Shown: positions 55,739 through 64,000 of the stretch, piece after piece
Numbering within the stretch: position 1 is the first letter of the stretch
Layout: every line of letters begins with the position of its first letter
Source: Vicia villosa
Lineage: Eukaryota > Streptophyta > Magnoliopsida > Fabales > Fabaceae
Assembly (NCBI RefSeq): GCF_029867415.1
Contig: NW_026705327.1
Location: 434,001 to 498,000 of the forward strand
Length of the DNA stretch: 64,000 nt
Reading direction: 5' to 3'
Notes under the pieces: model-generated
What the model saw: the letters and a program-made list of their open reading frames with translations, nothing else
What the model was told of the DNA's origin: nothing
Database searches by the model: none
Position numbers and translations under genes: made by a program

Positions 55739-57175
55739 ATGGATTACGGAAGAAAGAGAGCTAGGAAATACACCTTCAAGATTCCCCAGGTCGAAGAACT
55801 AGGAAAACTCGGAAAACTGGTGGTCAACCCCCAGGCTTTCAAGGAGAAGTATGGAAAACTTCTGCCTTTGCTCAATACCAACATTGTCGATGGGATCCTT
55901 CCCACCTTGGTACAGTTTTACGATCCAACGTATCACTGCTTCACCTTTCCAGATTATCAGCTCATGCCTACGTTGGAGGAGTACTCTCGTCTGATTGGAA
56001 TACCCATGTACGCGCAAGATCCGTACTCCGGTTTGGAAAAGAATCCTAACGACATTATCATTGCTGCAACTACTCCTTTGAACGTAGTCGACATCAGAAC
56101 TCATATGGTGAGTAGAGGAGGAATTCAAGGATTGCCCTCCAAATTCCTGTTTGATCAAGCTCGGTACTTCGTCAGCATCCAAGATATGAGCGCTTTTGAG
56201 GAAATCTTGGCTTTGCTTATCTACGGATTGTTTTTGTTCCCTAACGTTAACGATTTCGTCGACATCAACGCAATTAAGATCTTCTTAATTGGAAATCCAG
56301 TTCCAACTTTGCTTGCGGATGCTTATCACTCTGTGCATTCAAGAAACCTGCAGCGAGGAGGATTAATCACATGCTGCGTACCGTTGTTATACGAATGGTT
56401 CGTTTCGCACCTGCCGAAGTCTAATACTTTCTGGAACATGAGGGATGGCCTTTAATGGTCACAGAAAATCATGTCTCTCACTCATACGGACATTGAGTGG
56501 TGTAGTCCTGACAACGACAAAACCAAAATCATCTTCGGTTGTGGAAGTTATCCCAACATACCCCTTATTGGAACTAAGGGAGGAATCAGTTACAATCCAG
56601 CTTTAGCCCGTCGTCAATACGGCTATCCCATGAAAAATATACCAAGTAACATCCAATTGGAGGGTCTGTTCTTCAAGAACATCGACGATCATGGCAACAT
56701 GCTGAAGAAGGAAATTGTCCAAGCCTGGCGTCTTGTTCACATCAAAGGGAGAAGATTGTTAGGAAAACATCTTTGAATCTCCCTGGATCCTTACCTTCAA
56801 TGGGTACGCGTCAGAGCATTCAAGCTCAGGATGCCATATCAACATCAAGAACTTATTCCCCTAAGGGAACCAATTTACCTTTTCTCCACAGATGTTGAAA
56901 AATTACAAGCGGCATTAAACAAGGTATGCCAAGAGAGGAATGCTTGGAAGAACAAGTATCGAATCGTCAACACAGAAAATGTTGAGATTCCAAACATCCT
57001 AAGAAGGAAGGATGAGTTACTTGAAGTACTCGATCGACAAGTGACACAATCATCACTTTCTCATCATATCCCTCCTGCTTCCTGGATCATCGATCAGCTC
57101 ACGTCAGAAAACGCTCAGCTCAAGAAACAGAAGAAGATGTTAGAACGTGAAGTCGGCTCTTCGTCAAAATTTTAG
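55739..57175 (+). pseudogene. E9 ORF1 (DUF7745-like), two in-frame stops
   Basis: A single 479-codon frame starting at ATG in a good context (ACCATGG), interrupted by TAA at 56453-56455 and TGA at 56774-56776. The N-terminal 240 residues contain YDPTYHCFTFPDYQLMPTLE, EEYSRLIGIP, QARYFVSIQDMSAFEEILAL and VPTLLADAYHSVHSRNLQRG, a pattern I recognise from plant proteins annotated as DUF7745, distantly related to plant mobile domains. The C-terminal third (VEKLQAALNKVCQERNAWKN) looks like a coiled coil. Ogre elements are known for an extra ORF1 before gag whose function is unknown. The frame is otherwise well kept, so the stops look recent. Confidence 0.75.
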
Positions 57176-57465
57176 AGTCCTTTCTCTCAGTTTCTCTGTA
57201 TTTCCTTTTTCAAAGTGTGTAAAAAACAGCGTTTTCGCGTAATTAATAAAAGTTTGATGTTTCATAACGTAATTATGGTGTTTCCTTGAAAAATATTAAC
57301 TTAATTGCATATCATGTATCGCTTTAATCGTACGCACTGACACGAGAATTGTCGCGGATCTAATAGTCACTTTCCTTTCTCCAGAAAGAGAGGAGGAGAA
57401 GGAGGTGAACCAAGACTTTCAAGCCGTCTCATCCATACAACACTCGTTCAAGTCGCAAGAAAAGA
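57176..57465 (+). other. Gap between E9 ORF1 and gag
   Basis: 290 bases, no frame. AATTAATAAAAGTTTGATG at 57240 resembles a poly(A) signal region, but nothing shows it is used. Confidence 0.4.
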
Positions 57466-59144
57466 ATGGAAGACTTTGAGCAAGAGAATGAAGAACTCAG
57501 AGAAGAGATTAATACTCTCAAAGGTACTGTTGAAAGACTCAATAGTATGGTAGAAGCCCTGGTAGTTGCACAGAATCGACCAACGCCAGAAGAACCGCAA
57601 AGGACTGTGGTTTCCGAGATTGTTTCTACTCCCATTCCTCAGTATACCATGCCGCCTGATCGACCTTGGGGCATGCCGTATAACTTTATTCCAGAAGGGT
57701 ACATACCTCCAGCTTCTGAAGCTCCAAAAGTCACCATGGATATGCGTCCACCGGAGGGTTACAAACCTCTGGAAATTGAAGTTCCTAGAGCAACGGCAAT
57801 GGGTTTTGCACAACAGAATGCTGAGATTCCAAGATCTGCTGTCATGGCTTCTCCACGACCGATTATGCATACTTTTCCTCCACCGGGTGGACAAGTATAT
57901 CATCACGCTCCAAGTGAGGATGCTGGCGTGTATGAAAGATTGGACGAGTTCCAGGAACAGTTTTTGCAAATGCAGAAGGAACTCAAGACTCTTCGAGGAC
58001 AAGATCTATTTGGATAGAATGCTGCAGACCTCAGTCTGGTTCCAAATGTTAAGATTCCTCACAAATTCAAAGTACCAGATTTTGAGAAGTACAAAGGGAA
58101 TTCATGCCCACAAAGTCATCTCGTGATGTACGCTCGAAGAATGTCAACTCAGACTGACAATCAACAATTGCTCATTCATTATTTTCAAGACAGCCTGACT
58201 GGTGCTGCACTCAAATGGTACATGAACTTGGACAGTTCAGAGATTTGTACTTTTCGAGACCTCGGAGAGGCCTTCGTCAAACAGTATAAGTACAATCTGG
58301 ATATGGCTCCCGACAGAGATCAGCTCCGGGCCATGACTCAAGAGGATAGAGAAAGCTTCATGGAATACGCTCAGAGATAGCGTGAAGTTGCTGCTCAAAT
58401 TTGTCCACCACTTGAAGAGAAAGAAATGACAAAAATCTATCACAAAACTTTGAGTCCATTTTACTACGGACGAATGGTTGCAAGTGCACCAAGTGACTTT
58501 ACCGAGATGGTAAACATGGGTGTACGTTTAGAAGAAGCGATTCGGGAAGGACGCTTGAACAAAGAACCAGAATCTTCTATTGGTCCAAGGAAGTATGGAA
58601 GTTCTTTCCAGAAGAAAAAGGATCAAGATGTCAGCAATGTCTTGCACAAAATCAAGAAGAAATTCCAACCTCAAGTTGCAGCAATAACTCCAGTTGTTAA
58701 CTCAGCGCCAGTTTATCAACCTCAAGTTCCGCAACAACAAATTCAACAAAGGTCGCAGCAACCTCAGCAGCAGGTTCGACCTCCAAATTACAACAATCGG
58801 GCTCCAAGGTATCCTGCCTTCGACCCCGTACCAATGCCGTGTGCGGAATTGTTTCCAACATTACTGGCAAAAGGACTCATTCAGAAAAGAAGTCCTCCAA
58901 ATCCTACAAACAGTTCCTCACCATGGTATAAGGCTGACCATTCTTGTCCCTATCATCAGGGGGCACCAGGTCACAATATTTAGAATTGTTTCCCTTTCAA
59001 GATTGACGTCCAACGATTAGTGAAGAGCGGAATGCTATCCTTCAAAGATACTAGTCCAAACGTCCAAGCAAATCCTTTGCCTCAACATAAAGAAGCTTCA
59101 GTGAATTGGATAGATCGACACCCTAACGTCATTCAAATCTACGA
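57466..59144 (+). pseudogene. E9 gag, three amber stops, cut by a 226-bp insertion
   Basis: ATG at 57466. An N-terminal coiled coil (EQENEELREEINTLKGTVER) and a Pro-rich stretch lead to the gag core: KIPHKFKVPDFEKYKGNSCP, HYFQDSLTGAALKWYMNLDS, RESFMEYAQR. A Gln/Pro-rich region (58690-58800) and a knuckle-like CPYHQGAPGHN follow. All in one frame with TAG at 58015-58017, 58378-58380 (Trp in E1: YAQRW) and 58981-58983 (Glu in E1: TIEKC). The frame continues to about 59144 (NVIQIYD), where a copy of the leader segment is inserted. That copy adds 226 bases and shifts the downstream frame by one, so even with the stops ignored gag and protease would not be joined. Confidence 0.85.
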
Positions 59145-59374
59145 CATTCCGAGACTGATTTGTACCAGGAGGACCTAGAAACACATTAACCCCACTTAAA
59201 GCCCTTTTTAGGACGTAGAGAGGTGATTACGAATGTAATTGTCACGCAAATACTACACTCAGAGAAAACTCTCTTATAGATACCAATCAACGTATCTTTA
59301 AGGTTGAGCAAAAACTCTGAGACCCCTAGAACCCGTTCTACAGGTACAAAAATCCTTATCCTTAGTTTACCATT
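59145..59374 (+). repeat. 230-bp leader segment, inserted copy in gag
   Basis: Copy of 55298-55527. The gag sequence on either side joins cleanly and in frame at a single CATT (D-I-R-Q), so CATT is shared by the donor start, the donor end and the target. Net insertion is 226 bases. Confidence 0.93.
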
Positions 59375-60721
59375 CGTCAGGTAGGGGAAAATCTTGTCAA
59401 GATGCACGCTAAACAAGCCGGATACGGTCATGTACCACCTCACAACTACTTCACATGCGATATTTGTCCAAAGAATAATCAAGGATGTGCCGTAGTTCAA
59501 GCTGCATTACAAGAACAAATGGACTTAGGATGGATTCAACATATCCGAGTCAGAACTGAACATGACATCAACATGGTTCAAGGATGTCCAGGAGAATACA
59601 AAATCTACAAAGTTGAAGATCTTGAAGGATCGGTGGTCAGGTTCCATAAAACTTTAAATGGACTTGCCTATTTTGGAACGGATTTCCATCCTTACAGTAG
59701 ATGCAGAATATGTCGAAGAAATTCATGAGGATGTGTGCGTGTTCGCAACGACATTCAAAAGCTGATGGATGACAACACCATTATTGTTCTTGCCAACAGA
59801 GAAGATGATGAAGTCTTCACCGTATCTCCTCAAATTAATCAAATTGAACCAATGCAAGTTAAGTATGATAGCAGGAAGATAGCAGTTGCTCCGTTAGTCA
59901 TCTACTTACCAGGTCCTGTACCGTATGAGTCCAGCAAGGCTATACCATACAAGTACAACGCTACATTCATTGAAAATGGTAAAGAAACACCATTACTGTC
60001 TGTTGTCAACATTGCTGATGTTAGTCGAGTCACCAGAAGTGGACGAGTCTTCAACAGAACAACTGAAAACATGGAGAAAGCTTCGGAGGAAGTACCACAT
60101 AGGCAAGACAATCATCCGACCAATGTTGTTCAAGCGAAAGAAAATGATGAGATCTTGAAGTTAATCCAGACGAGTGAATACAACATTGTAGATCAATTAC
60201 TACATACTCCGTCTAGGATTTATGTCCTTTCCCTGCTATTGAGTTCTGAAGCTCATAGGGAAGCTCTACAGAAAGTTTTGGAACAAGCTTTTGTAGAACC
60301 TAGCGTCACAATAAGCCAATTCAATAACATCGTTGCCAACATCTCCGCCGAAACTAACCTAAGTTTCTGTGATGAAGATCTTCCTGAAGAAGGAGTGGAC
60401 CACAATCTTCCACTTCACATCTCAGTTGGTTGCATGGGTGATATACTCACAGGAGTCCTAATAGACAATGGATCCTCTCTCAACTTCATGCCTAAATCCA
60501 CATTATCAAGATTATCCTTCGAAGATTACCCTCTAAGAAAAAGTCATGTCATCGTCAAAGCATTTGATGGATCAAGAAAGTTAGTTTTTGGAGAAGTGGA
60601 TATTCCCATAACTATTGGACCTCAGACGTTCAAAATCACTTTCCAAGTCATGGACATTCCAGCACAATACAGTTGTCTGCTAGGTCGCCCATGGATTCAT
60701 GAGGCTAGGGCAATTACTTAA
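59375..60721 (+). pseudogene. E9 gag C-terminus and aspartic protease
   Basis: The frame resumes with QVGENLVKMHAKQAGYG and Cys-rich CDICPKNNQGC. A TGA at 59726-59728 interrupts RRNS/GCVRVRNDIQKLMDD, then a linker with SRVTRSGRVF leads to the protease. The active site is VLIDNGSSLNFMPKSTL: Asp-Asn-Gly instead of the usual Asp-Thr-Gly (Asp codon at 60464), so activity is doubtful. The protease ends in CLLGRPWIHEARAIT with TAA at 60719-60721, where E1 continues STLHQ. It would cut the element polyprotein. Confidence 0.85.
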
Positions 60722-61905
60722 ACACTTCATCAGAAACTGAATTTCATAAGAGATGACAAATTGGTAACCGTATGTGGAGAACGAGCTTTGATCGTCAGCA
60801 ACCTGTCATCATTCTCTGACATAGAACCAAAAGAAGTTGTTGGAACTAAATTCCAAGCACTTTCCTTGGACAAAGGAAAGGAGAAAGCGGCATCTATCTC
60901 TTCATATAAAGATGCAATCCAAGTTGTAAAGGATGACACTACCAGTGGTTGGGGGCACATTAATATTCCTACCTACAAAAAGAACAGAACAGGAATTGGA
61001 TTCTTTCCAACATCATCAAAAGCTATCCCAGGGATCGAAGTAGTTCTCCCAATTCAAGAAACTTTCTGCAATGGAGGTTTTCTTCAACCTGTTCAACAAA
61101 CAGTCAATACCATCGGTACGGAAGACCCCGATGAAAATTTTGAAGTGGAATGTATGTCCTATCTTCTCGAAGCAGGATACATAGCCTTATCAGAGTCTGA
61201 TTCACCTTGCTGTTATCCAACTGAAGGATCTGAAAGTAAGACTCAACCAAACAATGAAGAAGTTGCTAACAGCTTCACCACCAGAAGTCATGGTTCATCA
61301 GAAGAAGTTCCTCCTATCCCCGAAGAGACTTGGGATACATTAGGAGAACCAAGCGGAAAATTCGACTACATGGTGAATACACCGCTCCTGAAAGTTCAAG
61401 AATCTCTCTTGAATACATTGTTCCAACTGGATGGAACATTGATTATGAGTACCTCTCTCAGCCAAAAGAGATGTATAATCCTTGCTATTCATCATCAGCA
61501 TCTGGTGAAGTCATCATTGAGGATTATATCCCCAAGTCACCTTCTGAGGCTACGGATCTAGAGTTCACATATCTAGTCAATGCCATCTTGGGAGAAGAGC
61601 AAGACCAAAATACAGAAGAGGAAGATCTCGAAAGTGTCTCTGGCAACGAGTCTCTCCATTCAGAAGATTGGAAGTTTCCTCAAAAGAAAAACCGACATTC
61701 TCTACATGGAAATGGGTATGCTCACACCGCTCGGTCTGCTGAAGTAGAAGAAGATCGTCTGAGTGTTGCAAAGACAGTGGTTGGTAAATCAAGACCTACC
61801 ACAGGACAGCTTAAGCCTAAGGTTCCAGATTACTTAGTGCACAATGGGGTTCACCACTACTGGACAGCTGTTGAAGTTTCAACTGTTGTTCGCACTCCTA
61901 AGTAG
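60722..61905 (+). pseudogene. E9 post-protease linker region
   Basis: Coding-like continuation of the protease frame (TLHQKLNFIRDDKLVTVCGE, SGWGHINIPTYKKNRTGIGF) up to about 61370, then a one-base frame change into SRISLEYIVPTGWNIDYEYL and EATDLEFTYLVNAILG, ending at TAG 61903-61905 after VHHYWTAVEVSTVV. The region is acidic and weakly conserved. E1 has a short matching piece at 14257-14586 (VPHGAWGR...). No domain is recognised. Confidence 0.65.
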
Positions 61906-62263
61906 GAACTTTCACCATTATTTTGTCCTCTCACCATAGCCCAGGGTGAAGAGATGTTTCATAGGGCTTTGCATTTTACTATTTCTTAGGAAAATGTCCC
62001 TCTTTGCTTCGCCCAAAGCAATAGAGTTTTGTTTTATAGGGTCTTTTGTTTCAAGAAATGACTGTTCATAAATAAAAAATGTCATTTTGTTCTTTCGTTT
62101 AGTTTTTCCTTTTCTTTTTTCGGAAATTGGTAATCCTAAAAAACACCCTTAAAAGACATCAAAATTATTAACTGCATACACCGAGTCTTCCCTCGTTGTC
62201 TAAATAAAACTTATCACACATATGCAGATTAATCATAAAATACCCTGTTGAAACGAACGACCT
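61906..62263 (+). other. Gap between E9 protease and RT frames (putative Ogre intron position)
   Basis: 358 bases, T-rich, no frame. Its place matches the intron known from Ogre elements, but I could not pick convincing splice sites: no clear GT donor at the end of the upstream frame, and the best acceptor is CACACATATGCAG near 62228. Confidence 0.45.
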
Positions 62264-64000
62264 ATGACTTCTCCAAGCTTTGGGTTTCCTGTATTCGAGG
62301 CAGAGGAAGAAGAAGACGAAGAAATATCAAAGGAAATTTCACGATTACTTCAACAAAGGGAAGAGGCCATTCAGCCACACAATGAGCCTCTAGAGATTAT
62401 TAACCTTGGTTCCAATGGAAACAGAAAAGAGGTTAAGATTGGAGCTTCGCTCAGTTCAGAGATCAAACAAAGTTTGATACAACTGCTCAAAGAATTCTCA
62501 GATGTCTTCGCTTGGTCTTATCAAGATATGCCAGGGTTGGATACCAATATAGTGGAGCATCACTTGCCGTTAAAAGCAGAATGCCCTCTGGTCAAGCAGA
62601 AATTGAGAAGAACTCATCCAGAGATGGCCATGAAAATCAAGGAGGAAGTTCAAAAGCAGATCAACGCAGGTTTCCTCGTCACTTCAGAATACCCTCAGTG
62701 GTTAGCTAACATTGTTCCCGTTCCTAAGAAAGACGGAAAAGTCCGCATGTGCGTTGACTACAGAGATTTGAACAAAGCTAGCCCTAAGGATGATTTTCCT
62801 TTACCACATATTGATATGTTGCTAGACAGTACATCAAAATCCAAAGTTTTCTCGTTCATGGACGGATTTTCAGGATACAACAAAATCAAAATGGCACCTG
62901 AAGACATGGAGAAAACAGCTTTCATCACCCCCTGGGGCACGTTCTGCTATCGTGTTATGCCTTTTGGACTAAAAAACGCAGGGGAAACTTATCAAAGGGC
63001 CATGACTACGCTTTTCCACGACATGATGCATAAAGAAGTGGAAGTCTATGTGGACGACATGATTGCCAAATCAGAAAATGAGGAAGATCACATACAAAAT
63101 CTGACGAAGTTATTTCAGCGCTTACGGAAGTTTCAGCTTCGCCTGAACCCCAACAAGTGTACCTTTGGTGTCTACTCAAGAAAACTCCTTGGTTTCATTG
63201 TCAGCAAACAAGGAACTGAAGTAGATCTAGACAAAGTCAAGGCAATTCAAGAAATGCCTTCACCCAGAACCGAGAAACAAGTTAGAGGATTTCTTGGACG
63301 TCTGAATTACATCTCGAGATTCATATATCTCATGACTCCAACTTGCGCTCCTATTTTCAAACTTCTACGGAAAAATCAAAGTTGCGTCTGGACAGACGGT
63401 TGTCAGAAAGCGTTCGACAGCATCAAAGAATATCTGCTCCAACCACCCATCTTGTCTCCTCCAGTGGAAGGAAGACCTTTGATAATGTACTTAACCGTCT
63501 TAGAAGATTCCATGGGTTGCGTCCTTGGACAACAAGACGAGACGAAAAGAAAAGAGCATGCCATTTACTACATAAGCAAGAAATTCACTGACTGTGAATC
63601 CCGCTACTCCATGCTCGAGAAGACGTGTTGTGCTTTGGCCTGGGCTGCCAAGCGTCTCCGCCAGTACATGATTCGACATACTACTTGTTTGATCTCTCAT
63701 ATGGATCCAATCAAGTACATCTTTGAGAAACCTGCTTTAACTAGGAGAATTGCCCGTTGGCAGATGTTGTTATCAAAATATGACATTGAGTATCACGCAC
63801 AGAAAGACGTGAAAGGAAGCATTCTAGCTGAGCACCTAGCTCACCACCCACTCAATGGTCATGAATCAACCAGTTTCGACTTTCCAGACGAGGACGTCAT
63901 GTACCTCAAGATGAAGGATTACGACGAGCCACTGCCAGACGAAGGACCTGAGATAGGATCCCAGTGGGGCTTAATCTTTGACGGAGCTGTCAATGCTTAT
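62264..64000 (+). CDS. E9 pol: RT, RNase H and start of second RNase H (open to the window end)
   Basis: An uninterrupted frame of 579 codons from ATG 62264 to the last base. The N-terminal linker is acidic. RT begins near residue 130 with EYPQWLANIVPVPKKDGKVR, then CVDYRDLNKASPKDDFPLPH, FSFMDGFSGYNKIKMAPEDM, TPWGTFCYRVMPFGLKNAGE and catalytic YVDD at residues 262-265. The gypsy RNase H region has EHAIYYISKKFTDCESRYSM (about 429-448). The second, archaeal-type RNase H starts at residue 568 with WGLIFDGAVNAY, here with the expected Asp that E1 has lost. Integrase would lie beyond the edge. Unlike the genes before it, it shows no stop, so it may still encode an active enzyme. Confidence 0.93.
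   Translation, partial: MTSPSFGFPVFEAEEEEDEEISKEISRLLQQREEAIQPHNEPLEIINLGSNGNRKEVKIGASLSSEIKQSLIQLLKEFSDVFAWSYQDMPGLDTNIVEHHLPLKAECPLVKQKLRRTHPEMAMKIKEEVQKQINAGFLVTSEYPQWLANIVPVPKKDGKVRMCVDYRDLNKASPKDDFPLPHIDMLLDSTSKSKVFSFMDGFSGYNKIKMAPEDMEKTAFITPWGTFCYRVMPFGLKNAGETYQRAMTTLFHDMMHKEVEVYVDDMIAKSENEEDHIQNLTKLFQRLRKFQLRLNPNKCTFGVYSRKLLGFIVSKQGTEVDLDKVKAIQEMPSPRTEKQVRGFLGRLNYISRFIYLMTPTCAPIFKLLRKNQSCVWTDGCQKAFDSIKEYLLQPPILSPPVEGRPLIMYLTVLEDSMGCVLGQQDETKRKEHAIYYISKKFTDCESRYSMLEKTCCALAWAAKRLRQYMIRHTTCLISHMDPIKYIFEKPALTRRIARWQMLLSKYDIEYHAQKDVKGSILAEHLAHHPLNGHESTSFDFPDEDVMYLKMKDYDEPLPDEGPEIGSQWGLIFDGAVNAY

Larger units (their letters stand above)
33943..64000 (+). mobile_element. E9, Tat/Ogre-like Ty3/gypsy element, 5' LTR to RNase H (runs off the window)
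   Basis: The largest element: LTR (33943 to about 54929, interrupted by E10), primer site (54937), leader, ORF1 (55739), gag (57466), protease (to 60721), linker, RT and RNase H (62264 on). ORF1 before gag, a long LTR, a tRNA-Arg primer site, a gap between protease and RT, and a second RNase H starting at the edge are Ogre hallmarks. Its coding capacity is uneven: ORF1, gag and protease are broken by stops and an insertion, whereas the visible pol frame is open. Integrase or other downstream parts, the PPT and the 3' LTR lie beyond 64000. It inserted into LINE E8; the bases before the LTR are CAATC. Confidence 0.92.

Noticed and set aside
57448..58002. 184-codon minus-strand frame
   Set aside because: Antisense of the E9 gag N-terminus; Trp/Arg/His-rich composition typical of a shadow frame.
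1..64000. Host protein-coding gene
   Set aside because: All frames with recognisable protein motifs belong to retroelements; the remaining frames are short, overlapping or low complexity.

Overview
This window looks like repetitive intergenic DNA from a large plant genome. The mix of families points to a legume, most likely the pea/vetch/lentil tribe (Fabeae): giant Ty3/gypsy elements of the Tat/Ogre type with 3.5-5.8 kb LTRs starting TGTCATACCC, and Sirevirus-type Ty1/copia elements. I found no host gene. Almost every base falls in transposable elements inserted into one another, and most boundaries could be fixed by TG...CA ends plus exact 5-bp target-site duplications (TSDs).

Layout, using my labels. 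E1 is a decayed Tat/Ogre gag-pol element on the minus strand: gag-protease at 14191-~17390 and RT/RNase H at 1-2078. Its protease-RT linker (the place of the known Ogre intron) is split by E2 (2079-14190, TSD GGCCC), a solo LTR that contains solo LTR E3 (3639-11042, TSD AGTGT), which contains solo LTR E4 (4470-7943, minus, TSD ACTGG). E5 (~17390-19427) is the 3' half of another LTR, joined to E1 at an unexplained breakpoint. E6 (19428-21623 and 30974-32270) is the wreck of a Sirevirus, interrupted by E7 (21624-30973, TSD TAATT), a very young Sirevirus with intact gag and an almost intact env-like frame but no integrase, RT or RNase H. Next come about 970 bp of unclassified promoter-like DNA (32271-33240) and a LINE 3' fragment on the minus strand (E8, 33240-33942). 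E9 (33943 to the window end) is a Tat/Ogre element on the plus strand with a 5.76-kb 5' LTR, a tRNA-Arg primer site, a DUF7745-like ORF1, broken gag and protease, and an open RT/RNase H frame running off the window. Its LTR is interrupted by E10 (39449-54668, TSD CCTAT), a 15.2-kb non-autonomous element with two nearly identical 4.5-kb LTRs (same family as E2) around a 6.1-kb interior without gag or pol but with a higher-order satellite array.

How the parts relate. E2, E3, E4, E5, E9 and E10 are different families, yet all carry the same two-hairpin module near the 3' end of the LTR. Stem bases change in compensating pairs while the loops stay constant, which is the strongest candidate here for an undescribed functional RNA structure. 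The same LTRs carry a TGGCGACTC word identical to the tRNA-Arg primer site of E9 but inside the LTR, as if LTR ends had moved past an older primer site. Two families carry tRNA-like (A box/B box/T-run) modules inside the LTR. E7 and E10 lack pol but have nearly identical LTRs, so both must have moved recently using enzymes from elsewhere; E9's pol frame shows such enzymes may still be encoded. E9 also carries a 230-bp leader segment copied into gag with CATT at both junctions, a likely reverse-transcriptase template switch.

Limits: identities and counts are by eye, family names come from motif recognition, and no database search was possible.
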